A stretch of DNA of 64,000 nucleotides, taken from positions 1,240,001 through 1,304,000 of the forward strand of contig NZ_CP072359.1 of the NCBI RefSeq assembly GCF_018128065.1, read 5' to 3'. Positions 26,688 through 36,036 of this stretch are shown here, one piece after another; position 1 is the stretch's first letter, and every line of letters begins with the position of its first letter. Position numbers and translations under genes: made by a program. The stretch is from Prevotella melaninogenica. Lineage in GTDB: Bacteria > Bacteroidota > Bacteroidia > Bacteroidales > Bacteroidaceae. The notes under the pieces were generated by a model, which was given only the letters and a program-made list of their open reading frames with translations, was not told the DNA's origin and made no database searches.

Positions 26688-27134
26688 ATGAAGATTAAAC
26701 TTCAAAAGAAAAAGAATCCGCAGAAGCGGACAGAGGAAAAGTACTATGCTAATCCTGTAAATCTTGGGAAGAAGACTCTGCGAGATATTGCGCGCGACAT
26801 TGCGGGGCGTTCTTCGCTCACACGTGGTGATATTGAGAACGTACTGGCGAACTTTATGGACTGTCTGCCTCATTATCTTCGTGATGGCTTTAGCGTGCAG
26901 TTAGGCGAGTTTGGCACGATGCGCTTGACTCTTTCAAGCGAGGGGGCTGCAACGGAAAAGGCTTTTAAGACCGAGAAGATTAAACCACGTGTAACGTTTA
27001 CGCCGGGCGTAGAACTGAAAGCTGCGCTGCGCGAGAACTCGTATGAGACGGTGAAGGAGGAAAAATCGAATTCAAAACCTTCTCCTAAAGACGAGGGAAG
27101 CGGAAAGAATCCTGGACCAGTGCCAGAAGGGTAA
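26688..27134 (+). CDS. HU-like DNA-binding protein with C-terminal tail
   Basis: 148 residues of the Bacteroidetes HU-family type (HU-HIG domain). The core runs from about residue 20 to 115: LGKKTLRDIARDIAGRSSLTRGDIENVLANFMDCLPHYLRDGFSVQLGEFGTMRLTLSS, followed by the arm region RVTFTPGVELK. A hydrophilic tail of about 30 residues (EEKSNSKPSPKDEGSG) follows and is not part of the fold. Such proteins are numerous in this phylum and often sit near surface-protein loci. A terminator follows 36 bp after the stop. It may act as a nucleoid protein; a local regulatory role is speculation. Confidence 0.85.
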   Translation: MKIKLQKKKNPQKRTEEKYYANPVNLGKKTLRDIARDIAGRSSLTRGDIENVLANFMDCLPHYLRDGFSVQLGEFGTMRLTLSSEGAATEKAFKTEKIKPRVTFTPGVELKAALRENSYETVKEEKSNSKPSPKDEGSGKNPGPVPEG

Positions 27135-27170
27135 AAAAGTGTTAGTCGATTAATCAGACACTCAAGAAAG

Positions 27171-27209
27171 AAGTTCGCGAACTATTTAGAAATGTTCGCG
27201 AACTTTTTT
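27171..27209 (+). terminator. terminator of the HU-like gene
   Basis: AAGTTCGCGAAC and GTTCGCGAACTT pair over 12 bp around an 11-nt loop, then TTTTC. Each arm is itself palindromic (GTTCGCGAAC). Confidence 0.85.
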
Positions 27210-27265
27210 CGGTAGAGAAATGAGGAGATTTGCCTCCAGAAGTAAGTACTTTTAAGTATAAAATG

Positions 27266-27297
27266 TTTGGAAGATAAAAATCTTTATACTAACTTTG
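27266..27297 (+). promoter_or_regulatory. promoter of the structured RNA
   Basis: -33 TTTG (27266-27269), 20-bp spacer, -7 TAACTTTG (27290-27297). Confidence 0.85.
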
Positions 27298-27302
27298 CAG
27301 AC

Positions 27303-27572
27303 AGAAAGGATACAGATTTAGTCGTATCGATTCGATCGGGATAGTCATCAAATAAATTAGAAAACCCGAGATGACTTCTTTTGTTAATGGCGGGCCACAT
27401 AAATCGCATGATAGCGACTAAGCCGCAAGGTCAGTGGATTACAAAGACGAGGAGCTCTCTTATCATTGATACTCGGACTTTTCATCACATCGTCGATACG
27501 ACTTTTCTATTTCCCATTTCGTATAAGAAGAGGGATTGAGGTGGGGTTTCCAAAGTGATACCCCACCTTTTT
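27303..27572 (+). ncRNA. structured non-coding RNA, possibly 6S-like
   Basis: A promoter and a Rho-independent terminator bracket about 270 nt without an open reading frame of any quality. AGTCGTATCGA at 27320-27330 pairs perfectly with 27493-27503, closing most of the molecule. Inside, CCGAG pairs with CTCGG, and TCGC-GCGA and other short stems can form. The 3' end is GGTGGGGT (27540-27547) pairing with ACCCCACC and then five T residues. A long rod with internal bulges fits 6S RNA or the Bacteroidales-1 type RNA that I recall as having the same promoter/terminator arrangement, but I cannot match it to a family by eye. tmRNA, RNase P and SRP RNA signatures are absent. Confidence 0.65.
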
Positions 27573-27707
27573 CAATTATAAAAATGTATAGAAATTATGT
27601 GAAACTAAACCTCCTATAAGTAGCCTGTGAAGTTATAAAAGATTATCTATCAATACTTATACCATCATTTAGGCTTTCTTAAAGGGGATAATAAAAGAAA
27701 TTTAGCA

Positions 27708-28313
27708 ATGTTCTCAGGAATTGTAGAAGAGATGGCAATCCTTAGAGGGATTGAACATGAACAGGAGAATATCCATTTCACTTTTCAATGTTCATTTACA
27801 AAGGAATTGAAGATTGACCAAAGTATTGCACATAATGGCGTGTGCCTTACAGTCGTTCGCTTCCAAGACGATACCTATACGGTGACAGCCATGAAGGAAA
27901 CCCTTGAACGCTCGAACTTAGGCTTACTCAAAGTGGGAGATCGTGTGAATATAGAACGTTCAATGATTATGAACGGTAGATTAGATGGACACATCGTACA
28001 AGGTCACGTTGATCAAACAGCTAAGTGTGTTAATATGGAAGATGCAGATGGTAGTACCTATTTCACCTTCGAATATCCGTGCAATCGAGAGATGGCACAA
28101 CGTGGCTATTTCACTGTTGATAAAGGGTCAGTTACGGTCAATGGCGTGTCGTTGACAGTTTGCGAACCAACAGAAAACAGCTTTAAAGTAGCAATCATTC
28201 CTTACACACGTGAGAATACTAATTTTGCTGACATAAATGTTGGTACGATTGTGAACCTCGAGTTTGACATTTTAGGCAAATACATTGCACGTTTGAATAG
28301 TTTAGTGCAATAG
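27708..28313 (+). CDS. ribE: riboflavin synthase, alpha subunit
   Basis: Dismutates two 6,7-dimethyl-8-ribityllumazine to riboflavin plus a pyrimidine by-product. 201 residues made of two similar lumazine-binding barrels: MFSGIVEEMA with AHNGVCLTVV in the first, and GHVDQTAKCV with VTVNGVSLTV in the second. The Gly-Val-Cys/Ser-Leu-Thr-Val pairs are the known substrate-binding strands. It is monocistronic; no FMN riboswitch is visible upstream. Confidence 0.96.
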   Translation: MFSGIVEEMAILRGIEHEQENIHFTFQCSFTKELKIDQSIAHNGVCLTVVRFQDDTYTVTAMKETLERSNLGLLKVGDRVNIERSMIMNGRLDGHIVQGHVDQTAKCVNMEDADGSTYFTFEYPCNREMAQRGYFTVDKGSVTVNGVSLTVCEPTENSFKVAIIPYTRENTNFADINVGTIVNLEFDILGKYIARLNSLVQ

Positions 28314-28561
28314 CATTGTAAATATTTATTATCAAAACAACAAATAACCTTAAACGGCATCAAAATGGGTTAGAAAGCCTTTTCAGTGCCTTTTAGGGTT
28401 GTTTTATTACAAAAGTAAGTTAAATATAAATATTTTGTATAGACATAACAGTGGGTTAATGTAAAAAAATCTCACATAATTAGTCAATACATTTTATTTT
28501 ACAGAAAGTTTTATTACCTTTGTTTGCAGATATATATTGTACAGACAAATAAAAGTAATAA

Positions 28562-29635
28562 ATGAGGAAACAAGCAAACATTCTTAAAGGGTTTTGGAAC
28601 CAAATTATCATTTGGCTTCCACTCTTCCTCATACCCATTTTGTATGCTCCCCATGGACATACATCATGGAAAAATGACTTGTCTATATATATTATTCCAC
28701 TGTCAATGATGGCTGTTGCATATATAAATTATTTTATACTTGCACCCATGTTGCTTAAGGGAAGTAAGAAAAAGTTTTGGGGAATAAACACATTGCTCAT
28801 CATCTTTTTATCTGTTATACAACACGAATGGTTGTATTATATATCAGCTGAGCAAAATCTAATGACTTATCCTTATCAAATATTTGCAGGGAATAAGTAC
28901 CTATACCCACACGTCTTTTTCATTGTTCGTAATATCTTTAATCTCAGTATCTGTGCTGGCGTTGCAACATCCATACTGATGGCGCAACGATGGTCAAAGG
29001 CTGAGAAGGAGAAGCGAGAGGCAGAAACTGCAATGACGAAAGCTGAGTTAGTAAACTTACGTCAGCAAGTCAACCCTCATTTCCTACTCAACACCATGAA
29101 TAACATCTATGCACTCACGGCATTTGACACCGAAAAGGCACAGAAAGCAATTATAGACCTATCAAAGATGTTACGTCATATCCTCTATGACAACCAGCAA
29201 CCTTACGTGTGCCTGAAGGAAGAAGTAGAGTTCTTACACAACTATGTCGACTTGATGATGATACGCATACCCGAGAATGTGGAAATCAAACGCGAGTGTA
29301 ACATCCCAGCTAATTGCGACATCCATGTTGCTCCAATGATATTTATCTCATTGCTGGAAAATGCCTTTAAACATGGTATTAGTCCAGAGCAAAAGAACTT
29401 TATACACATAAAGTTAGATGCAAACAGTGAGAACATTGTCTTCTCCATTCAGAACAGCAACTACCCTAAGGGAGAAGCTAAAAGGAATGGTCATGGAATA
29501 GGTCTCAAACAAGTAGAGCGTCGTCTTGAACTTGCTTATCCAGGTAAGTACAAGTGGGAGAAAGGATTTGATAGTAATAGAAACACATATTCAACAAAAA
29601 TAATCATTTATGACACTAAACTGTATAATCATTGA
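28562..29635 (+). CDS. LytS-type sensor histidine kinase
   Basis: Membrane sensor of the His_kinase (PF06580) type. About four membrane helices occupy residues 10-145, then a short coiled linker (RWSKAEKEKREAETAMTKAELVNLRQQ) and the phospho-acceptor His in QVNPHFLLNTMNNIYAL near residue 178. The N-box is MIFISLLENAFKHGI and the G-box NGHGIGLKQVERRL. Length is 357 residues. It overlaps the start of the response-regulator gene by 26 bp, so they form a two-component system. The signal is unknown; related pairs in Bacteroidetes often control cell-envelope or exopolysaccharide genes. Confidence 0.93.
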   Translation: MRKQANILKGFWNQIIIWLPLFLIPILYAPHGHTSWKNDLSIYIIPLSMMAVAYINYFILAPMLLKGSKKKFWGINTLLIIFLSVIQHEWLYYISAEQNLMTYPYQIFAGNKYLYPHVFFIVRNIFNLSICAGVATSILMAQRWSKAEKEKREAETAMTKAELVNLRQQVNPHFLLNTMNNIYALTAFDTEKAQKAIIDLSKMLRHILYDNQQPYVCLKEEVEFLHNYVDLMMIRIPENVEIKRECNIPANCDIHVAPMIFISLLENAFKHGISPEQKNFIHIKLDANSENIVFSIQNSNYPKGEAKRNGHGIGLKQVERRLELAYPGKYKWEKGFDSNRNTYSTKIIIYDTKLYNH

Positions 29636-30320
29636 CGATGAGCCTTTGGCAGCAGACTTGCTTGCAAGTTACGCAAAGAAAACACTCTTTTTAAATCTAA
29701 TCGGCGTTTTCAATAGTGCTGTTGAAGGCATAAAAGCCATCCGTGAGAATAGGGTTGACCTCATATTCTTAGATATACAGATGCCTGAACTTAGCGGATT
29801 GGAATTTGCTAAGATCTTACCAAAAGAAACTAAGATTATTTTCACAACAGCATTCAGTCAGTATGCTATTGATGGTTATAAGGCAAATGCAATTGATTAC
29901 CTTATGAAGCCTATCAGCTACGATGACTTCTTAGCTGGTGCAAACAGAGCATTAGACTGGTTTCAAAGTACACGTCAGACAGAGAATGCATCAAACGATC
30001 GCTTTATCTTTGTCAAGAGCGAGTACAAACTGGTTAAAATCATGTTTGATGAGATCCTCTACATTGAAGGATTAAAGGACTATGTTAAGATTTATCTTGC
30101 TAACGACCATAACCCTGTCATGAGTCTGATGAACATGAAAAAGATTGAAGAATCACTTCCGAAACCTGAATTCATGCGTATTCATCGTTCCTATATCGTG
30201 CACATGAAGAAGATTGACGGAATTGATCGTTTCCGTATTGTCATAGGTGATGCAATACTGCCTATTTCAGATAGTTATAAGACTGTTCTTCAAGATTACC
30301 TTGATGGTCATACGTTATAA
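29610..30320 (+). CDS. LytTR-family response regulator
   Basis: 236 residues. The receiver domain has the acidic pair in IIIDDEPLAADLL, phospho-acceptor Asp in DLIFLDIQMPELSG (about residue 54) and Lys in YLMKPISYDDF. A LytTR DNA-binding domain follows from about residue 130 (RFIFVKSEYKLVKIMFDEILYIEGLKDYVKI and FMRIHRSYIVHMKKID). It is the partner of the LytS-type kinase that it overlaps. It binds direct repeats in target promoters in other members; its targets are not apparent in this window. Confidence 0.95.
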   Translation: MTLNCIIIDDEPLAADLLASYAKKTLFLNLIGVFNSAVEGIKAIRENRVDLIFLDIQMPELSGLEFAKILPKETKIIFTTAFSQYAIDGYKANAIDYLMKPISYDDFLAGANRALDWFQSTRQTENASNDRFIFVKSEYKLVKIMFDEILYIEGLKDYVKIYLANDHNPVMSLMNMKKIEESLPKPEFMRIHRSYIVHMKKIDGIDRFRIVIGDAILPISDSYKTVLQDYLDGHTL

Positions 30321-30347
30321 ACTTGATTATAACCCACTCAAAATATT

Positions 30348-30399
30348 AAAGACACTAACCTCTTATTTTTGAAAGAAATAAGAGGTTAGTGTCTTTTTT
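30348..30399. terminator. bidirectional terminator between lytTR and trmB
   Basis: Perfect 21-bp stem (left arm 30348-30368, right arm 30376-30396) with a 7-nt loop, followed by six T residues on the plus strand; the genes on both sides converge on it. Confidence 0.9.
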
Positions 30400-30420
30400 A
30401 TGCATTAACCTTATATCGAA

Positions 30421-31218
30421 CTACTTACTCGTAGTCAGTCCACTACGCTTCGTGCGCTTAAATGAACGATAGTCATCGAGTTCTATCTCAATGTCTGGCT
30501 CTGCTAACTCACCAACTCTTGGCAACTGGAACTTCATGTATTTGATATTCAAACCACGTTCTATCCATTGATTCTCATAATAAGTATGAATACCAAGAAT
30601 CTCACGTGTCTTATCATCCATCTGAGCCTCTGCAACACTCTCCTCTCCTAACTCATTACCATAAAGGTCTTCTGTGCGGAAAAGTACTGGCAATTTATTC
30701 ACATTAACCATATACGTGGTGTATGTAAAGAGGAAGTTTGAATCCGTTTTAAGATGTACAACACCACCATCTATCAAAAAATGACGATAACGGTTCATAA
30801 AGAAAGTAGAAGTCAAACGCTTATGAACGTTCTTCATCTGCGGATCTGAGAAAGTAAGCCATATTTCCTGCACTTCATCTTCACTAAAAAAATGGTCGAT
30901 AATCTCAATACTTGTACGCAAAAAAGCTACATTCTCCAATCCTTCTTCCAAAGCCTGCTTAGCTCCTGTATAGATACGAGCACCCTTAATGTCAACGCCA
31001 ATAAAGTTAATATTCGGATAAACACGTGCTAAACCAACAGTATATTCACCCTTACCGCAGCCCAATTCAAGTACGATGGGGTTATTATTATGGAAATACT
31101 GTTCACGCCAATGTCCCTTCATCTCAAACGGTACTTCACTGATTACACCGTAAGGATACTGAAAGACGTTCTTAAACGTCTCCATCTCTGCAAATTTCTG
31201 TAACTTACCTTTACTCAT
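30421..31218 (-). CDS. trmB: tRNA (guanine-N7-)-methyltransferase
   Basis: SAM-dependent enzyme that methylates G46 in the tRNA variable loop. The SAM site [15 protein letters not shown], then [30 protein letters not shown] and the C-terminal substrate loop are present. ATG at 31218 gives 265 residues ([22 protein letters not shown]), the normal N-terminus for Bacteroidetes TrmB. A reading frame extends upstream to 31527, but that part overlaps the divergent HAD gene and the promoter, so it is not coding. Confidence 0.94.
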   Translation of the reverse strand: MSKGKLQKFAEMETFKNVFQYPYGVISEVPFEMKGHWREQYFHNNNPIVLELGCGKGEYTVGLARVYPNINFIGVDIKGARIYTGAKQALEEGLENVAFLRTSIEIIDHFFSEDEVQEIWLTFSDPQMKNVHKRLTSTFFMNRYRHFLIDGGVVHLKTDSNFLFTYTTYMVNVNKLPVLFRTEDLYGNELGEESVAEAQMDDKTREILGIHTYYENQWIERGLNIKYMKFQLPRVGELAEPDIEIELDDYRSFKRTKRSGLTTSK

Positions 31219-31222
31219 AGTG

Positions 31223-31230
31223 CAAAGGTA
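31223..31230 (-). promoter_or_regulatory. -7 box of trmB, immediately before the start codon
   Basis: TACCTTTG on the minus strand is separated from the trmB ATG by only 4 bp, so the transcript should begin at or next to the start codon (leaderless mRNA). No good -33 box was found. Confidence 0.6.
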
Positions 31231-31322
31231 CAACAAAATAAGGAACAAGCTGTAAAGAGTAGTATTTAATTTATTTAGACAGACTGCATAACTATATTTT
31301 ACCTGATTACAAGATATTTTTG

Positions 31323-31330
31323 TACCTTTG
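31323..31330 (+). promoter_or_regulatory. -7 box of the Cof-type hydrolase gene
   Basis: TACCTTTG, 20 bp before the ATG; -33 region weak. Confidence 0.6.
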
Positions 31331-31350
31331 TACTCTAAAAGAGATTTATC

Positions 31351-32142
31351 ATGGCAATTAAAGCTGCATTCTTCGACATAGACGGAACTTTGGTTTCCTT
31401 TCAGACACACCAGATTCCTGCATCTACAATAAAGGCTATCGAACAGGCTAAAGAACAAGGAGTGAAGATTTTTATCTCCACGGGACGCCCTGTTGCCATC
31501 ATCAACAACATTGACGCCATCCGTCATCTCGTTGATGGATATATCACATTTAATGGTGCTCGTACCTTTATTGACGACAAAGATATCACTTTGATGCCTA
31601 TTCCCGAAAACGAAGTCCGAGCAATGATTGATGATGCCATCCGTCGCGACTATGCCGTTTTAGTTTGTGGTAGAGACGATGTTGCACTTCACAATCATAA
31701 ACCCATCTTTGATGAAATCTTCGTTCATAATCTGGGCGTTAACAATATCGATATAAACAACCCTATAGAACCATTGCTTAGCCAACCAGTCCTCCAACTT
31801 ACTCCATTTTTTAGTGAAGCGGCAGAGCAAGAGATTGTTCCTTTAATGCCACATTGCATATCTGCACGATGGAATCCATGTTTTACCGATATCACCGTAC
31901 AAGGAGCTGATAAAGGGAACGCCTTACGTCAGTTAACAAAGTATCTTGGTATCAGTTTAGATGAGTGTATAGCTTTTGGTGATGGCGGAAATGACATGTC
32001 AATTCTCCAAACAGCTGGTATTGGCGTAGCTATGGGAAATGCTTATGAAGGCGTAAAGGCTGTAGCCGATTATGTAACTTCAAGTGTAGACGATGATGGC
32101 ATACGCAATGCTTTCATTCATTTTGGAATTATCAACAACTGA
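31351..32142 (+). CDS. Cof-type HAD-IIB phosphatase
   Basis: 263 residues. Motif I is [11 protein letters not shown] (both catalytic Asp present), motif II is ISTGRP, and motifs III/IV lie in [13 protein letters not shown] and [12 protein letters not shown], with a large IIB cap domain between. Members dephosphorylate sugar phosphates, FMN or pyridoxal phosphate with broad specificity; the physiological substrate cannot be told. It diverges from trmB and stands alone. Confidence 0.93.
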   Translation: MAIKAAFFDIDGTLVSFQTHQIPASTIKAIEQAKEQGVKIFISTGRPVAIINNIDAIRHLVDGYITFNGARTFIDDKDITLMPIPENEVRAMIDDAIRRDYAVLVCGRDDVALHNHKPIFDEIFVHNLGVNNIDINNPIEPLLSQPVLQLTPFFSEAAEQEIVPLMPHCISARWNPCFTDITVQGADKGNALRQLTKYLGISLDECIAFGDGGNDMSILQTAGIGVAMGNAYEGVKAVADYVTSSVDDDGIRNAFIHFGIINN

Positions 32143-32215
32143 TGATTAAAGGTTATAACCTTTGAAACTTAATTCAAGACAGGACGAAATCATCAATTAG
32201 GAATTAAAGAAAATA

Positions 32216-32848
32216 ATGTCAAATAATATAGAACGTTCTTCACAAGAAAAGCGTACAGCCTTTGTGGTTATCTTTGCATTCTTTGTAATGCTATCCGAGA
32301 TTATCGTGGGACTATCTTCTCATTCGATGGCACTCTTCGCTGATGGCGTCCACATGGGTTCACACGTATTGGTTATCGGACTTAACTGGGCTGCATACAT
32401 TTTAGTTCGTTACTTACAAAGCAAGGGTACGACACCTTACAATTCCGAAAAGATATTAAACTTAGCAGCTTTTACAAGTGGTATTTTTTTGATACTCACA
32501 GCGATCTTTATTATTGTAGAAGCAGTAGAGCGTTTCGCAAATCATGGAGAAATCCTCAACTATGAACTTGCTTTGACAACAGCAGGAATAGGTTTGATTG
32601 CTAATACTATCAGTGCTTCAGTTCTTCATGGTCATCATGGAACAACAGATTACAATAGCCATGCCGCCTATCTACACGTCCTTTCTGATGCCTTAACAGA
32701 GATTGGTGCTATCATAGGGATACTTTGTGCTATGTTTTGGAACATTACATGGATTGACTCTGCAGTAGCTGTCGTTAGCGCATTGGTTGTTCTTCGCTGG
32801 GCAAAACGTTTGTTGTGGGATACAGGTAGGTCACTAACAAAATCATAG
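32216..32848 (+). CDS. cation diffusion facilitator, short DmeF-like form
   Basis: Predicted divalent-metal exporter (Co/Ni/Zn/Cd) using proton antiport. 210 residues with six hydrophobic helices. The metal-site helices carry ALFADGVHMGSH (helix 2) and HAAYLHVLSDALTEIGAI (helix 5), where Asp and His residues normally bind metal; a short His segment HGHHG lies in the cytoplasmic loop. The C-terminal cytoplasmic dimerisation domain of classic CDF proteins is missing and the protein ends just after helix 6 (RLLWDTGRSLTKS). The DmeF subgroup is known to be compact, so this may be the normal form. The metal is unknown. Confidence 0.85.
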   Translation: MSNNIERSSQEKRTAFVVIFAFFVMLSEIIVGLSSHSMALFADGVHMGSHVLVIGLNWAAYILVRYLQSKGTTPYNSEKILNLAAFTSGIFLILTAIFIIVEAVERFANHGEILNYELALTTAGIGLIANTISASVLHGHHGTTDYNSHAAYLHVLSDALTEIGAIIGILCAMFWNITWIDSAVAVVSALVVLRWAKRLLWDTGRSLTKS

Positions 32849-32956
32849 CTCTACCTGCTTTTACATATACTATTTGACTAACTTCAAATCATATTAGAAC
32901 GATTAGATAAAACTGTTGCTCAGTTCATCTGAAGTTTGATAATTCAAATGTAATAA

Positions 32957-33154
32957 ATGCAAATTCATACATCAACGGCTTTGATTATCATGGTTACAGG
33001 AGCCTATAAAGATGGCAGCTTACAATCTGTTGCTATCACTCAAGAGGCATTTAGAATAGCATTTGGAGAATTAGGACTAACCTTCTTAGTTATCAGTTTG
33101 TGCTTTTTCACTTTCACAACCATCATGGGTTGGTATATGTTTTCAGGTAAGTGA
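32957..33154 (+). pseudogene. fragment of a sodium:alanine (AGCS) symporter
   Basis: A 65-codon frame whose middle, SGAYKDGSLQSV-like then AITQEAFRIAFGELG and FTFTTIMGWYMFSG, resembles the region before the end of AGCS family transporters, where A-F-T-T-I-x-G-W-Y is conserved. Full symporters have about 450-500 residues; both sides are missing here. It is a decaying remnant, not a functional gene. Recognition is from memory of the family, without alignment. Confidence 0.6.
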
Positions 33155-33415
33155 GGATTTTTTATATGTTGCAAATGATTACGAGTAGAAGTAATATTAA
33201 AAGAGGAAAAAAGAATATGGTTATCCCCAAACACATGGGTACTCGTTAGGTATAAAAGAATAAAAACTTTTCTTTCTTATGCTTGAAAAATCATTCAAAT
33301 ATCATGAAATATTATTACAAAATAATCACATCAAATGCCTTAAAATCATCAAAAAAAGAGCTTTTTTAGCAACAATGCAAGTTGCTAATAATCAGACAGT
33401 TGGAAAACAATATTT

Positions 33416-33491
33416 AAAAAGGGCGTTAGTAAGGGTCTTAAAGGGCGTTAGTGACAAGCCAAAAGGGCATCTTTTGGAGATCAAGTAAGCC
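33416..33491 (-). repeat. intergenic multi-unit repeat, copy C (short)
   Basis: Three units in reverse orientation: AGGGCGTTAGTAAGGGTCTT, AAGGGCGTTAGTGACAAGCC and AAAAGGGCATCTTTTGGAGA, then TCAAGTAAGCC. The interval 33155-33623 holds nothing else; a 69-codon frame at 33279 runs through this repeat and was not accepted. Confidence 0.75.
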
Positions 33492-33623
33492 TTAATTCAA
33501 TTGCTTTTAAGCATTAGTTAGAAAATAAGTGTTGGAAAATTATTTACAAAGCCTGCTCTCTTTTATTTATAAAACTTTGTCATAGCTTCAATTTATTTAT
33601 TAGAATTCAACATTTATCTAAGG

Positions 33624-33810
33624 TGGGTTCTATTAATTACCACCGAACTCAAATCATTAAATTATGGATTACGTTTTGTCATCTTTCAGACTCCCTTCGG
33701 CTCAAATTGCCAGTTTACTCATTCGTGATGCCCGCATAATGTCTTCGTTCACTATCATTTTGCCCTCAAAGATAGTCTCGAAATATGACAATGCTAATTA
33801 ATAGAACCCA
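33624..33810. mobile_element. 187-bp element with 16-bp terminal inverted repeats (MITE-like)
   Basis: TGGGTTCTATTAATTA at the left end (33624-33639) is perfectly complementary to the right end (33795-33810). The interior (GACTCCCTTCGGCTC, GATGCCCGCATAATG) has no open frame of its own and is distinctly less AT-rich than the flanks. It looks like a non-autonomous transposable element or a transposase-gene deletion derivative. It is unrelated to the 440-bp element. Confidence 0.7.
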
Positions 33811-33947
33811 GCCTAATTTAATATTAGTTTTCTTGTATGTCTATTTCTGTATAAATCATGGTGCCTTACTATTTGTTTGTTTCAGAGATATAGCTAATTT
33901 AAACTGATTTTTGTTTCAAAGTTTGATTTGCATAGTTGAAAAAAAAG

Positions 33948-33977
33948 AAAAGCCCACTCATTACAGAATGGGCTTTA
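33948..33977 (-). terminator. terminator of hcp
   Basis: On the minus strand AAAGCCCATTC pairs with GAGTGGGCTTT (short loop), followed by TTCTTTTTTTT. It lies 25 bp past the hcp stop. Confidence 0.85.
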
Positions 33978-34002
33978 AGTTTTATTTATGTGATTAACTT
34001 AT

Positions 34003-35655
34003 TTATCCTACCATGTTCTTGAGGTCTTCCTCTACAGAAGTAATACCTCCAAGACCAAAGTTTTCTACCAATACGTTCAATACGTTTGGTGAAACAAATG
34101 CTGGTAATGTCGGACCAATATGAATATTCTTTATGCCAAGGTAGAGTAGTGCAAGTAGGACGATGACAGCCTTCTGCTCATACCATGCTATATTAAACTC
34201 GATAGGAAGGTCATTGATATCATTAGCACCAAAGATTTCTTTCAGTTTCAAGGCTACAACTGCCCATGAATATGAATCGTTACATTGACCAGCATCCAAT
34301 ACACGTGGGATACCGTTGATGTCTCCAAGGTTTAATTTGTTATACTTAAACTTAGCACAACCGCTGGTCAAAATGACAGTATCCTTTGGTAACTGAGTAG
34401 CAAACTCTGTGTAGTAGTCGCGGCTCTTCATACGACCATCGCAGCCACTCATAACTACGAACTTACGGATAGCACCACTCTTTACGGCTTCAACTACCTG
34501 ATCAGCCAAGGCGAATACTTGAGCATGAGCAAATCCACCGATAATCTCACCCTGTTCAATAGCGGTTGGTGCCTTACAAGTTTTGGCAATTTCAATTACC
34601 TCAGAGAAGTCTTTGTGTCCATTCTCATCTGCAAGAATATGCTTCCAGCCTGGGAAACCTGTTGCGTTTGTAGTGAATACACGGTCTTTATAGCTTGCCT
34701 TTGGTGAAGGTGGTACAATACAATTGGTTGTGAAGATGATAGGACCATTGAATGTCTCAAACTCTTCCTTCTGCTTCCACCATGCGTTACCATAGTTTCC
34801 AACAAGGTGCTTGTATTTCTTCAACTGTGGGTAATAGTGAGCTGGAAGCATCTCTCCGTGGGTGTAAACATCTACTCCTGCACCTTCAGTCTGCTCCAAA
34901 AGCTGTTCGATATCTTTCAAGTCGTGACCTGAGATAAGAATACCAGGACGGCTACCAGTACCAATATTTACTTTTGTAAGTTCAGGATTACCGTATGCCT
35001 GAGTATTAGCTTTATCGAGCAATGCCATTGCATCAACACCAAATTTACCTGTCTCCATTACTGTTGCCAATAGTGTGTCCATGTCTGCTTCTGGGTTAGA
35101 AACAATTGCAAGGGATTTCTCTATAAAGGCAATAATATTCTCGTTGCGCTCGTTAAGACGTGAAGCATGCTCGTAGTAGGCAGCCATACCCTTTAAGCCC
35201 AATACAGTCAACTCCTTCAATGAACGGAGGTCTTCGTTCTCAGTACGAAGGACTCCTTCACGTTCACCCTCTGCTTCGTAGTCAGATTTCTCACCACCCC
35301 AGTTTACTTCCTGATAGTTTGGTAATGTTACATTATGTTCCTTTGCAAGTACTATCAATTTACGCTTAATGCGAAGTCCATTGTCTACCTTATTTAATAT
35401 AGCCTGATCGTCGAAGTTTGCATTGGTAATCGTTGCGAAAAGTGCATCAACAATATAATCACCGACCTCTTGACTTGATTTTATGCCAGCATTACGGAGG
35501 GAGTCAGAAATCGTTGCTACACCCCTTACTACGCCAAGTAACAAATCTTGCCAACGGCTTGTTTCTGCTTTTTTACCGCAGACACCTTGAATTGTACATC
35601 CAGTACCCTTTGCTGTTTCCTGACATTGGAAACAGAACATTTTGTTCTCTTTCAT
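34003..35655 (-). CDS. hcp: hydroxylamine reductase (hybrid cluster protein)
   Basis: Iron-sulfur-oxygen hybrid-cluster enzyme involved in protection against nitrosative stress (hydroxylamine to ammonia, nitric oxide detoxification). 550 residues. The N-terminal cluster motif [23 protein letters not shown] is complete; further ligands lie in [25 protein letters not shown] and FTTNCIVPP. The start at MKENKM (35655) and the internal Met six codons later are both plausible. No hcr reductase is adjacent. A TAATTTTG -7 box is seen at 35702-35709 on the minus strand. Confidence 0.95.
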   Translation of the reverse strand: MKENKMFCFQCQETAKGTGCTIQGVCGKKAETSRWQDLLLGVVRGVATISDSLRNAGIKSSQEVGDYIVDALFATITNANFDDQAILNKVDNGLRIKRKLIVLAKEHNVTLPNYQEVNWGGEKSDYEAEGEREGVLRTENEDLRSLKELTVLGLKGMAAYYEHASRLNERNENIIAFIEKSLAIVSNPEADMDTLLATVMETGKFGVDAMALLDKANTQAYGNPELTKVNIGTGSRPGILISGHDLKDIEQLLEQTEGAGVDVYTHGEMLPAHYYPQLKKYKHLVGNYGNAWWKQKEEFETFNGPIIFTTNCIVPPSPKASYKDRVFTTNATGFPGWKHILADENGHKDFSEVIEIAKTCKAPTAIEQGEIIGGFAHAQVFALADQVVEAVKSGAIRKFVVMSGCDGRMKSRDYYTEFATQLPKDTVILTSGCAKFKYNKLNLGDINGIPRVLDAGQCNDSYSWAVVALKLKEIFGANDINDLPIEFNIAWYEQKAVIVLLALLYLGIKNIHIGPTLPAFVSPNVLNVLVENFGLGGITSVEEDLKNMVG

Positions 35656-35701
35656 GTTTCGTAGTTCTATTTTTTTTATTTCAATAATGTTATTTTCGTC
35701 G

Positions 35702-35709
35702 CAAAATTA
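35702..35709 (-). promoter_or_regulatory. putative -7 box of hcp
   Basis: TAATTTTG on the minus strand, 46 bp before the hcp start; no matching -33 box, as would be expected of a regulated promoter. In the rest of 35710-35960 no gene is seen. Confidence 0.5.
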
Positions 35710-35965
35710 TAGATAAATTAAAGCCGAATAGGTAACATTTGTGACGGCTTAAAGTTAAAAAATAATAAATAAAGATGAGTGAGATTTGCATTGTGTAAAA
35801 CATCTTCTATGTAAAGAAGAGTGTAAGTAATATAAATCGAAAACGCTTTGTATTAATAGAGGTTAAGGGCATATTTGTGAATAATTTCTACGTGAATATA
35901 TAGGAATGTAATAAAATATTTACGAAATTTAATAACTAATAGATATTAAAAAACTTGCGATAAAC

Positions 35966-35996
35966 TTGACATTCTTAATTAATTATGTTATATTTG
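35966..35996 (+). promoter_or_regulatory. promoter of the AraC-type regulator and dpp III
   Basis: -33 TTG (35966-35968), 20-bp spacer, -7 TATATTTG (35989-35996), 40 bp before the ATG. Confidence 0.75.
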
Positions 35997-36036
35997 CAGT
36001 GTAATAACAAAATAGGTAACTAAAAATTCACGGATT

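Noticed and set aside
27573..27707. FMN riboswitch before ribE
   Set aside because: The conserved FMN-aptamer segments (AGGGUGAAAUUCCC and relatives) are not present.
30421..31527. 368-residue form of TrmB starting at 31527
   Set aside because: The extra N-terminus overlaps the divergent HAD gene and the trmB promoter; the conserved protein starts at 31218.
33279..33488. 69-codon frame through repeat copy C
   Set aside because: Its C-terminal half is encoded by the repeat in one of several possible frames, and no conservation is expected.
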